NCBI RefSeq assembly: GCF_963678635.1
Contig: NC_087070.1
Coordinates: forward strand, 53,232,750-53,296,749
Reading direction: 5' to 3'
From: Symsagittifera roscoffensis
Taxonomy: Eukaryota > Xenacoelomorpha > Acoela > Convolutidae
DNA: 64,000 nt
Of the stretch, positions 47,574-59,030 are shown one piece after another (within the stretch, counting starts at the first letter, position 1; the number at the start of each line of letters is the position of its first letter). Both the position numbers and the translations under genes were made by a program. A model generated the notes under the pieces. The model saw only the letters and a program-made list of their open reading frames with translations, had not been told where the DNA came from and made no database searches.

Positions 47574-48545
47574 AAAAATTGTTTTCCATCTTTGCCTATT
47601 TTAAAATGAATGACGTAAATGCCTAAGCACTTCCAGTGTAGGTGTTCGCCGAAAGTCAAACCGCGACCTAAGCTATGTAGTTTGTTCGGGGTTTTCTAGG
47701 CATGGGCTAAATTTGGACACAACACATGACTGTCACGACAGCTTAGATGAGAACCGCGATCCCTTAGAAATGAAATCGGGAGGGACAAAAAATTGATATA
47801 TCGCAAAATTTATGTCATTGATTGAAGCAAAAACGATGCATATTTGGTTTCTTTGATCTGGTTTACCGTTTTTGGTTGTCTACTACGTCAGCTTACCCGC
47901 CTTTTAGAAAACACTTGAGTCCTAATAACACTAGTTAGGCGAATAAAACGCTCATTTTTTGCACAAGAAGTGGCTTCTCCAAAGTAACATTGACAAGCAC
48001 TTGGCATTAATTGTTAGCAGTTTACTTTCAATCTTTTTTCTATCAAAAATAAAAAAAATTACACGGATAGTTTTGAAATTTTTGATATTTCATTCCAACT
48101 GAAGAAAACGTAAATTTACAATTTTTTAAACGTTTTCTCGTCATTTATCAAGTATTCAACATTAAGATTCGCATGCATAGAAGATTTTGTTTGAAAAACG
48201 ATTACAATAGTTCCCGCGTTGAGTTGACAAGAAACATTAGCGCAGATTCAAAGATAATTCTCAGTTTTATTGAAAAATTCATGGCTACTTCAGGAATATC
48301 CCAGTTTTATGAAATTTTTAGCGATGTTTCAGGTTTTTTTCATACTTATTTGGTTATTAAAAGTCTTGAGCGACTAATTTTGTCTCCAATTACCCCTTAA
48401 CCTTTTTTACTCCGTCCTTAATTTCATTCTCAGCCTGCTTAACTCAAACTTACATGGCCATTTTTTCTCCGCTCCGTGTCCCTTCCCCTACCAAACATTT
48501 TTACCATCTAGCCACCTCTCCTCACATGCACCCCACAACTTGAGG

Positions 48546-48840
48546 GAAGACAAATAACAAGAAAAACACGAAAAAGTATTTAAAAAAATTCAGATATATA
48601 TATTTTTTTTTCTTCATTTTTTCAAAGTTTTTTTCCCAACTTTTTGAAAATTTTGATTTATAAGATGGAGCTTAAAAGCTTACTTCATGTGAGTGAAACT
48701 AAATTTTCAAGGCTTGAGTTTAGCATAACTAAGCTAATCTAAGGCTCCTCACTCGCTCGAAATTATACAAAAAAATCTACACACTGAGAAAACTTTTATA
48801 TGAAATAAGGGCTTCAATATGTTATATTACTCAACCCAAT
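48546..48840. repeat. Half palindrome, cut at the 8.74-kb duplication breakpoint
   Basis: Only the outer part of the left arm is present. At 48,840 the arm (…TACTCAACCCAAT) joins ACAAGTTCGGCGCGCC of the next large unit. The intact copies continue CCAATTATTATTTGTG. A few bases of AAT/ACAA microhomology are shared at the join. Confidence 0.85.
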
Positions 48841-51800
48841 ACAAGTTCGGCGCGCCAAAAAAACGCAATTTTTTGGTCAAATACTTTTAAAAAGGCTCAC
48901 AATGTAACTTAGCCTGTTTTTTTTTGGAAAAACTCCTGCGGCGCAGAAATGTTTTGACAAAATAAGGTTAATATAGTTTAAATTGGTTGACCTTACAAAA
49001 ATTTTTCAAAACGCTACCCCCATAGAAAAATTTCTGCACTGTTGACAATACATCTATGCCGTTTTAAGCTATCTTGAAGTTAACTTGTGAGCAAGAGCAC
49101 ATTAAAGTATGCATGATTTCTAAAAAGTTTTAAAAACAAAAAGAGAAAAAAAGGAAGTGAATAAAAACTTTTGATGTCTTCCAGTGTTGGGGTCCGCCGA
49201 AAGTCTAACCGCGACCTAAACTTTGTAGTTTGTTCGGGGTTTTCTAGACACGGGCTAAATTTGGACACAACACATGACTTTCACGACAGCTTAGATGTGA
49301 ACCGCGATCGCTTTAAAATGAACTAGGGAGGGACCAAAAAATTGACACATAGCAAAACTTATGTCACTGATTGAGGCAAAAACGATGCATATTTGGCTTC
49401 ACTGATCTGGTTTACCGTTTTCGGTTGTCTACTACGTCAGCTTGCTCACCTTTTACTAAACACTTTAGTCCCAATAACACTAATTAGGCGAAGAAAACGC
49501 TCACTTTTTGCACAAAATATGGCTCATTCAAAGTGACATTGACAATCACATTGCATTAATTGTTGGCAATTTTCTTTCCAGCTTTTTTCTGTCAAAAAAA
49601 TAACATGTGTAGTTTTCAATTATTTGGTATTTCATTCTAACTGAAGAAAACTTACAATTAACTTTTTTCTCAAGATTTTTTTGTCATTCAACAAGTATTC
49701 AACATAAAGATCCGGTTGCATGGATGATTTTGTTTAAAAAATGATTACAATCGATCCCGGGTTGAGTTGACAGGAAACATTACCGCTGATTCAGAGCTAT
49801 ATCCCAGTTTTATTGAAAATTTCATGGCTAAATCAAGCATAACCCAATTTTTAAAAAAAATTTAGCGATGGTTCAGGGTTATTTTTCATGGCCATTATTC
49901 TCAGCGATAATCATGAATAATTTAGCCACGACAAATTCCTGAATCAGCGCTGAAAAAAATACATATATTCGAATTGAATTCAAAGCTTTATTACTTGTCG
50001 TGTAACTGGTGAAACGGGCAGACTTAGCCAGAAAGATGGAAAATAAGTGGAAAACAATTAAGTGGAAAACATGGATCGGAAAACTATTTCCGTGTTTAGC
50101 GACCAGTTAAAGATCCAAGAGCAGCTTTTGGTTGAAAAATTGCCGGCGTTCTTGTGAATAATGTGTGACCGGCTTTAATTTTAGGGAGATGACTGCATAT
50201 CACCTGGAATCTCATCTGAGATTGTGCGAAGTTGCACAATTTCAGAGCCCTCTGTGTTGACAAAATAATTGCGATAGAAGGCAAACGCGTGGGCGTGCAC
50301 TTATTTGAAAACATTAACCAATTTTACACTTTCAACGAGAGAGAAGCAACTATAGTCACTGAGGTTTCAACAAAAATTTTGAACCAATTTAGAAAAAGGC
50401 CTTGGATGATAATCTGGATGTGCAAGCTTCTCTAAAGGCAGAACTTTAATGAATCCGATTATTTGATCTTGAATTTCAAATATATAGTTTCCAGGATTTG
50501 ACATACTTAATGAAGCAGTGTGTTGGGAGAATCAGAAATTATGCTCCCGCCCCTCAAAATTGGCTGCCAATTTATTCCATACGGTTCTCTCTTTGGTATA
50601 GTTTTACGCGATCCATTTTTGGCTGGCCAACATCAAAAGCTTTGTAAAGGGGCTTTCGGCGCTAAAATAAGTGATTTGGAAGGGGGGCGCCAAAAAAACA
50701 GCCTGCGGCGCAGAATTGTCATGACAAAAAAGGGGTCAATATAGTTGAAATTGGTCGACCTAACAAAACATCGATAAAGTTTCTCAAAAAACCTCCACCA
50801 TAGAAACATTTCTGCCACTGTTGACAATCCCTCTATACCGTTTTAGGCTATCTCGAAGTTCATTAAAGTATGCATGATTTCTGAAAAATTTCCAAAATAA
50901 AAAGAGGGAAAAAATGAAATTAATAAAAATTTTTAATGTATCTTCCAGTGTTGGGGTCCGCCGAAAGTCTAACAGCGACCCAAGCATTGTAGTTTGCTCG
51001 GGTTTTTCTAGTCACTGGCTAAATTTGGACGCAACACATGACTGTCACTACAGCTCAGATGTGAACCGCTATCGCTTGGAAATGAAATCGGGAGTGACAA
51101 AAAATTGACATATCGCAAAAATTATGTCATTGATTGAAGCAAAAATGATTCATATTTGGTGTCTTTGATCTGGTTTTCCTTTTTTGGTTGTCTACTACGT
51201 CAGCTTACTCGCTTTTTGCTAAACACTTTAGTCCCAATAACACTAGTTAGGCGTTGAAAACGCTCGTTTTTTGCGCAAGATATGGCATATTCAAAGTGAC
51301 ATTGACAAGCACATGGCAATAATTGATAGCAGTTTTCTTTACATCTTTTTTCTGTCAAAAAAAACGTGGGTTGTTTTGAATTATTTGATTATTCAATCCA
51401 ACTGAAGAAAACTTACATTTAAATTTTTTCTAGAGGTTTTCTCGTGTCATTCAACAAGTATTCAACATGAAATGCGGATGCATAGAAACTTTCATTTGAA
51501 AATTGATTGCAGTAGATCCCGGGTTGAGTTGACAGGAAACATTAGCGCTGATTCAAAGTTATTTCCCAGTTTTATTGAAAAATTCATGGCTATTTGGCAG
51601 AACTTTTATGAATCCAATTATTTCATCTTGAATTTCATATATTTGATTTCCAGGGTTTGACATAGTTAATGAAGCAGTGCGTAAACGTACTGAAATATTG
51701 TATGGTAGACGCCAATACGTTTGGGTGGGTTTGTAGAAATTGATTACAAATAGGGAACAATTACGTTTGACTTGGAGGGAGGAAACCGCATCAACCCAAA

Positions 51801-53269
51801 ATTAATACACTTACCCTTGGCTGCCATATATTTATTTTACATACTTTTTGGGCGTTATTTTCGATAACAAGGAAAATTTCCTTTGGAAAATGGTTAAGTG
51901 AAAGGAAAATGATTAAGCGAAAAAAAGAACGTTGTAGAACTTGGGAGAATCATAACTTATGCCCCCCTCAATTTTGGCTGCCAATTTAACCCATAGGGTT
52001 CCCTCTTTGGTATAGTTTTACGCGATATATTTTTGGCTGGCCAACATGAAAAGCTTTGTAAAGGCGCTTTCGCCGCTAAAATAAGTGATTTTGAAGGAGG
52101 CGCCAAAAAAAACTGCCTGCGGCGCAGAATTGTTTTGACAAAAAAGGGTCAATATAGTTGAAATTGGTCGATCTAACAAAAGATCGACAAAATTTGTCAA
52201 AAAAACTCCGCCATAGAAACATTTCTGCCACTGTTGACAATCCCTCTATACCGTTTTAGGCTATCTCGAAGCTCATTAAAGTATGCATGATTTCTGAAAA
52301 ATTTCAAAAGCAAAAAGAGGAAAAAAGTAGTGAATAAAGGTTTTTTTTAATGTATCTTCCAGTGTTGGGGTCCGCCGAAAGTCTAACCGCGACCTAAACA
52401 TTGTAGTTTGATCGGGGTTTTCTAGACACGGGCTATATTTGGACTCAACACATGACTGTCACGATAGCTTAGGTGTGAACCGCGATCGCTTGGAAATGAA
52501 AACGGCAGGGACAAAAAATTGACACATCGCAAAAGAGTTGTCTTTGATTGAAGCAAAAACGAAGCATATTTGGAATATTTGATCATGTTTCCCGTTTTCG
52601 GTTGTCTACTTACGTCATCTTACTCGCCTTTTACTAAACACTTTAGTCCCAATAACACTAGTTAGGCGAAGAAAACGCTCGTTTTTTGCACAAGATATGG
52701 CCAATTCAAAGTGACATTGACAAGCGCGTGGTTTTAATTGTTAGCAGTTTTCTTTCCATTTTTTTCTGTCAAAAAAAATAACATGGGTAGTTTTGAACTT
52801 TATGATATTTCAATCCAACTGAAGAAAACTTACTTTTTTTTTCTAAAAGTTTTCTCGTTATTCAAAAAGTGTTCAACATAAAGATTGGGATGCATAAAAA
52901 ATTTTGTTTGAAAAATGATTACAATAGATCCCAGGTTGAGTTGACAAGAAACATCAACGCAGATTCAAAGATATTTCCCAGTTTTATTGAAAAATTCATT
53001 GCTACTTCAGGAATACCCCATTTTTATGAAATTTTTAGCGATGGTTCAGATTTTTTTTATGGTCATTTGGTTATTAAAACTCTTGAGCAACTAAATTTTT
53101 ACACTTCTCCAAATACCCCTTCTCATTTTTTACTCCGTCTTTAATTTCACCCTCTGCCTTCTTAAGTCAAATTTACATGGCCGTTTTTTTTCTCCGCTCC
53201 TTGTCCCTTCCCCTACCAAACGTTTTACCATCTAGCCATCTCTCCTCACATGCACCCTCCAACTTGGTG

Positions 53270-54303
53270 GAAGACAAATAACAAGAAAAATGCAAAAAAG
53301 AATTAGAAAAATTAAATCTTTTTTTTTCAATTTTTTAAAATATTTTTCCCAACCTTTTGAAGTTTCTGATTTATAAGATGGAGCTTAAAAGCTTACTTCA
53401 TGTGAGTGAAACTAAATTTTCAAGGCTTGAGTTTAGCATAACTAAGCTAATCTAAGGCTCCTCACTCGCTCGAAATTATACAAAAAAATCTACACACTGA
53501 GAAAACTTTTATATGAAATAAGGGCTTCAATATGTTATATTACTCAACCCAATCCAATTATTATTTGTGATAGCTAGTTTTGCGTAGATAAAAAAAGAAA
53601 AAAATTACAACAGACCCGAATACTAAGTTTTTACCCATTTTCAATGGTCAAAACAAAACAAAAATTTCAAAATAAAGACTAGACGAGTGGAAATTAAGAA
53701 AACATTCGATTCAAAAACCATTTAGTTGACCGAGTAAGACATGAGAACCGATCATTTAGGACGAAATTTTATTTTGAAAAATGTTGTCTAAAATGATCGG
53801 TTCTCATGTGCTACTCGGTTAACTAAATGGATTTTGAATGAATTGTAATCGATTGTTTTCTTCATTTCCACTCGTCTAGTCTTAATCTGGAAAAATTCGT
53901 TTTTTTTTTTCGTTTCGACCATTGAAAATGGGGAAAAACTTATTATTCGGGTCTGTTGATTTTTTTTTCTTCTTCTTTTCCACGCAAAACTAGCTACCAC
54001 AAATAATAATTTGATTGCGTTGATTGATATAACATATTGAAGTTCTTATATCATATAAAAGTTTTCCCAGTGTGTAGATTTTTTGTGTATTTTCGAGCAA
54101 GTGATGAGGCTTAAATTAGCTTATTTATGCTATATTTAAGCCTTGAAAAGTTATTTTTACCCAAATGAGTTAAGTTTTGTAAGCTCCAATTTATGAATTA
54201 AAAATTTCAAAAGGCTGAGTAAAAGTTTTTAAGAAATTGAAAAAAAAAAAAGATTTTAAATTTTTTTTGAATTTTTTTTGTGTTTTTCTTGTTATTTGCC
54301 TTC
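53270..54303. repeat. ~1.03-kb palindrome, copy 4
   Basis: This is the copy 2 counterpart of the palindrome at 44,530, nearly identical, differing mainly in A- and T-run lengths and a few bases (for example CAAAATAAAGACTAG for CAAGATAAAGACTAG). Confidence 0.85.
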
Positions 54304-54805
54304 AAAAATTGTTTTCCATCTTTGCCTATTTTAAAATGAATGACGTAAATGCCTAAGCACTTCCAGTGTAGGTGTTCGCCGAAAGTCAAACCGCGACCTA
54401 AGCTATGTAGTTTGTTCGGGGTTTTCTAGGCATGGGCTAAATTTGGACACAACACATGACTGTCACGACAGCTTAGATGAGAACCGCGATCCCTTAGAAA
54501 TGAAATCGGGAGGGACAAAAAATTGATATATCGCAAAATTTATGTCATTGATTGAAGCAAAAACGATGCATATTTGGTTTCTTTGATCTGGTTTACCGTT
54601 TTTGGTTGTCTACTACGTCAGCTTACCCGCCTTTTAGAAAACACTTGAGTCCTAATAACACTAGTTAGGCGAATAAAACGCTCATTTTTTGCACAAGAAG
54701 TGGCTTCTCCAAAGTAACATTGACAAGCACTTGGCATTAATTGTTAGCAGTTTACTTTCAATCTTTTTTCTATCAAAAATAAAAAAAATTACACGGATAG
54801 TTTTG

Positions 54806-54947
54806 AAATTTTTGATATTTCATTCCAACTGAAGAAAACGTAAATTTACAATTTTTTACTTACGTCATCTTACGTCAAATTTTTGATATTTCATTCCAAC
54901 TGAAGAAAACGTAAATTTACAATTTTTTACTTACGTCATCTTACTCG
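54806..54947. repeat. 71-bp tandem duplication at a chimeric junction
   Basis: TTTTTGATATTTCATTCC and the bases after it, to ATTTTTTACTTACGTCATCT, occur twice with a 71-bp period. Immediately after, the sequence continues as a different module (TTACTCGCCTTTTACTAAAC) and then jumps into a VGVRRKSN-type copy at 55,062. This is a local rearrangement scar. Confidence 0.8.
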
Positions 54948-55006
54948 CCTTTTACTAAACACTTTAGTCCCAATAACACTAGTTAGGCGAAGAAAACGCT
55001 CGTTTT

Positions 55007-55225
55007 TTGCACAAGATATGGCCAATTCAAAGTGACATTGACAAGCGCGTGGTTTTAATTGCCAGTGTAGGTGTTCGCCGAAAGTCAAACCGCGACCTAA
55101 GCTATGTAGTTGGTTCGGGGTTTTCTAGGCATGGGCTAAATTTGGACACAACACATGAATGTCACGACAGCTTAGATGAGAACCGCGATCCCTTAGAAAT
55201 GAAATCGGGAGGGACAAAAAATTGA
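55007..55225 (+). pseudogene. Chimeric frame: spacer joined to a VGVRRKSN exon-like copy (also 61,876-62,094)
   Basis: A 72-codon frame runs from TTG-started spacer sequence through the join ATTG/CCAGTG at about 55,062 into VGVRRKSNRDLSYVVGSGF and ends GGTKN. The identical junction at 61,928-61,931 shows both loci descend from one rearranged copy. The first 20 codons are not part of the exon-like family. Confidence 0.5.
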
Positions 55226-55974
55226 TATATCGCAAAATTTATGTCATTGATTGAAGCAAAAACGATGCATATTTGGTTTCTTTGATCTGGTTTACCGTTT
55301 TTGGTTGTCTACTACGTCAGCTTACCCGCCTTTTAGAAAACACTTGAGTCCTAATAACACTAGTTAGGCGAATAAAACGCTCATTTTTTGCACAAGAAGT
55401 GGCTTCTCCAAAGTAACATTGACAAGCACTTGGCATTAATTGTTAGCAGTTTACTTTCAATCTTTTTTCTATCAAAAATAAAAAAAATTACACGGATAGT
55501 TTTGAAATTTTTGATATTTCATTCCAACTGAAGAAAACGTAAATTTACAATTTTTTAAACGTTTTCTCGTCATTTATCAAGTATTCAACATTAAGATTCG
55601 CATGCATAGAAGATTTTGTTTGAAAAACGATTACAATAGTTCCCGCGTTGAGTTGACAAGAAACATTAGCGCAGATTCAAAGATAATTCTCAGTTTTATT
55701 GAAAAATTCATGGCTACTTCAGGAATATCCCAGTTTTATGAAATTTTTAGCAATGTTTCAGGTTTTTTTCATACTTATTTGGTTATTAAAAGTCTTGAGC
55801 GACTAATTTTGTCTCCAATTACCCCTTAACCTTTTTTACTCCGTCCTTAATTTCATTCTCAGCCTGCTTAACTCAAACTTACATGGCCATTTTTTCTCCG
55901 CTCCGTGTCCCTTCCCCTACCAAACATTTTTACCATCTAGCCACCTCTCCTCACATGCACCCCACAACTTGAGG

Positions 55975-57017
55975 GAAGACAAATAACAAGAAAAACACGA
56001 AAAAGTATTTAAAAAAATTCAGATATATATTTTTTTTTTTTCATTTTTTCAAAGTTTTTTTCCCAACTTTTTGAAAATTTTGATTTATAAGATGGAGCTT
56101 AAAAGCTTACTTCATGTGAGTGAAACTAAATTTTCAAGGCTTGAGTTTAGCATAACTAAGCTAATCTAAGGCTCCTCACTCGCTCGAAATTATACAAAAA
56201 AATCTACACACTGAGAAAACTTTTATATGAAATAAGGGCTTCAATATGTTATATTACTCAACCCAATCCAATTATTATTTGTGATAGCTAGTTTTGCGTA
56301 GATAAAAAAAGAAAAAAATTACAACAGACCCGAATACTAAGTTTTTACCCATTTTCAATGGTCAAAACAAAAAAAAATTTCAAGATAAAGACTAGACGAG
56401 TGGAAATTAAGAAAACATTCGATTCAAAAACCATTTAGTTGACCGAGTAAGACATGAGAACCGATCATTTAGGACGAAATTTTATTTTGAAAAATGTTGT
56501 CTAAAATGATCGGTTCTCATGTGCTACTCGGTTAACTAAATGGATTTTGAATGAATTGTAATCGATTGTTTTCTTCATTTCCACTCGTCTAGTCTTAATC
56601 TGGAAAAATTCGTTTTTTTTTTTTTCGTTTCGACCATTGAAAATGGGGAAAAACTTATTATTCGGGTCTGTTGATTTTTTTTTCTTCTTCTTTTCCACGC
56701 AAAACTAGCTACCACAAATAATAATTTGATTGCGTTGATTGATATAACATATTGAAGTTCTTATATCATATAAAAGTTTTCCCAGTGTGTAGATTTTTTG
56801 TGTATTTTCGAGCAAGTGATGAGGCTTAAATTAGCTTATTTATGCTATATTTAAGCCTTGAAAAGTTATTTTTACCCAAATGAGTTAAGTTTTGTAAGCT
56901 CCAATTTATGAATTAAAAATTTCAAAAGGCTGAGTAAAAGTTTTTAAGAAATTGAAAAAAAAAAAGATTTTAAATTTTTTTTGAATTTTTTTTGTGTTTT
57001 TCTTGTTATTTGCCTTC
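55975..57017. repeat. ~1.04-kb palindrome, copy 5
   Basis: This copy has the same arms and loop as the palindrome at 46,535, with slightly longer T-runs in the right arm (about 56,613). It lies between a 75-codon frame copy (55,602) and a VGVRRKSN-type copy (57,082). Confidence 0.85.
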
Positions 57018-57989
57018 AAAAATTGTTTTCCATCTTTGCCTATTTTAAAATGAATGACGTAAATGCCTAAGCACTTCCAGTGTAGGTGTTCGCCGAAAGT
57101 CAAACCGCGACCTAAGCTATGTAGTTTGTTCGGGGTTTTCTAGGCATGGGCTAAATTTGGACACAACACATGACTGTCACGACAGCTTAGATGAGAACCG
57201 CGATCCCTTAGAAATGAAATCGGGAGGGACAAAAAATTGATATATCGCAAAATTTATGTCATTGATTGAAGCAAAAACGATGCATATTTGGTTTCTTTGA
57301 TCTGGTTTACCGTTTTTGGTTGTCTACTACGTCAGCTTACCCGCCTTTTAGAAAACACTTGAGTCCTAATAACACTAGTTAGGCGAATAAAACGCTCATT
57401 TTTTGCACAAGAAGTGGCTTCTCCAAAGTAACATTGACAAGCACTTGGCATTAATTGTTAGCAGTTTACTTTCAATCTTTTTTCTATCAAAAATAAAAAA
57501 AATTACACGGATAGTTTTGAAATTTTTGATATTTCATTCCAACTGAAGAAAACGTAAATTTACAATTTTTTAAACGTTTTCTCGTCATTTATCAAGTATT
57601 CAACATTAAGATTCGCATGCATAGAAGATTTTGTTTGAAAAACGATTACAATAGTTCCCGCGTTGAGTTGACAAGAAACATTAGCGCAGATTCAAAGATA
57701 ATTCTCAGTTTTATTGAAAAATTCATGGCTACTTCAGGAATATCCCAGTTTTATGAAATTTTTAGCGATGTTTCAGGTTTTTTTCATACTTATTTGGTTA
57801 TTAAAAGTCTTGAGCGACTAATTTTGTCTCCAATTACCCCTTAACCTTTTTTACTCCGTCCTTAATTTCAACCTCAGCCTGCTTAACTCAAACTTACATG
57901 GCCATTTTTTCTCCGCTCCGTGTCCCTTCCCCTACCAAACATTTTTACCATCTAGCCACCTCTCCTCACATTCACCCCACAACTTGAGG

Positions 57990-59030
57990 GAAGACAAATA
58001 ACAAGAAAAACACGAAAAAGTATTTTAAAAAATTCAGATATATATATTTTTTTTTTTCATTTTTTCAAAGTTTTTTTCCCAACTTTTTGAAAATTTTGAT
58101 TTATAAGATGGAGCTTAAAAAATTATTTCATTTGAGTAAAACTAATTTTTCAAGGCTTAAGTTCAGCATAACTAAGCTAATTTAAGGCTCCTCACTCGCT
58201 CAAAATTATACAAAACTTCTACACAGTGAGAAAACTTTTATTTGATATAAGGGCTTGAATATGTTATATTACTCAACGCAATCCGAATTTTATTTGTGGT
58301 AGCTAATTTTGCGTGGAAAAAAAACAAAAAACTGAAACAGACCCGAATACTAAGTTCCTCCCCATTTTCAAGGGTCGGAACAAAATAAATTCAAGATAAA
58401 GACTAGACGAGTGTAAATAAACAAAAAAAATCTATTACATTCGATAAAAAAAAACCATTTAGTTGTCCGAGTAAGACACGAGAACCGATCATTTTGGACA
58501 ACATTTTATTTTGAAAAATGTTTTTTAAAACAAAATTTAGTCTAAAATGATCGGTTCTCCTGGGCTACTCGGTTAACTAAATGGATTTTGAATGATTTTT
58601 AATCGATTGTTTTCTTCATTTCCACTCGTCTTGGCTTAATCTTGAAAAATTTGTTTTTTTTTGTTTCGACCATTGAAAATGGGGAGAAACTTAGTATTCG
58701 GGTCTGTTGTAGCAAAACAAGCTACCACAAAAAGTAGTTGGATTGCGTTGAGTAATATAACATATTGAAGCCCTTATATCAACTAAAAGTTTTCCCCGTG
58801 TGCAGATTTTTTGTGTAATTTCGAGCAAGTGAGGAGGCTTAAATTAGCTTATTTATGCTATATTTAAGCCTTGAAAAGTTCTTTTTACCCAAATGAATTA
58901 GGTTTTGTAAACTCCATTTTTTGAATCAAAAACTTCAAATATTTGAGTAAAAATTTTTGGAAAATTGAAAAAAAAAAAGATTTTAAATTTTTTTTGGATT
59001 TTTTTTGTGTTTTTCTTGTTATTTGCCTTC
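57990..59030. repeat. ~1.04-kb palindrome, copy 6, diverged
   Basis: The outer left arm matches the other copies up to about 58,110, then many substitutions appear (AAATTATTTCATTTGAGTAA instead of GCTTACTTCATGTGAGTG). The loop is longer, with an extra TTTTTTAAAACAAAATTTAG near 58,522-58,541. Arms still pair, for example GAGAACCGATCATTTTGGAC with CTAAAATGATCGGTTCTC. It probably belongs to an older subfamily. Confidence 0.8.

Larger units (their letters stand above)
40103..48840. repeat. Large repeat unit, copy 1 (8,738 bp)
   Basis: The unit starts at ACAAGTTCGGCGCGCC (40,103) and ends inside the left arm of a palindrome (48,840), where ACAAGTTCGGCGCGCC begins again at 48,841. Its contents recur in copy 2 at offsets of 8,738-8,741 bp with very few differences until about 54,850. 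Inside are coding-like fragments, several exon-like copies, two complete palindromes and one half palindrome, and an internal 2,011-bp tandem duplication (about 45,040-46,840 matching 47,050-48,840). An AscI site at 40,111 marks the start. Confidence 0.9.
48841..58110. repeat. Large repeat unit, copy 2, with a ~0.7-kb insertion by duplication
   Basis: The unit matches copy 1 at offsets of 8,738-8,741 bp to about 54,850. It then contains a 71-bp tandem repeat and an extra chimeric segment (about 54,950-55,560). After that it resumes matching copy 1 at offsets near 9,440. At about 58,110 it passes into a more diverged palindrome. An AscI site at 48,849 marks its start. Confidence 0.88.
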
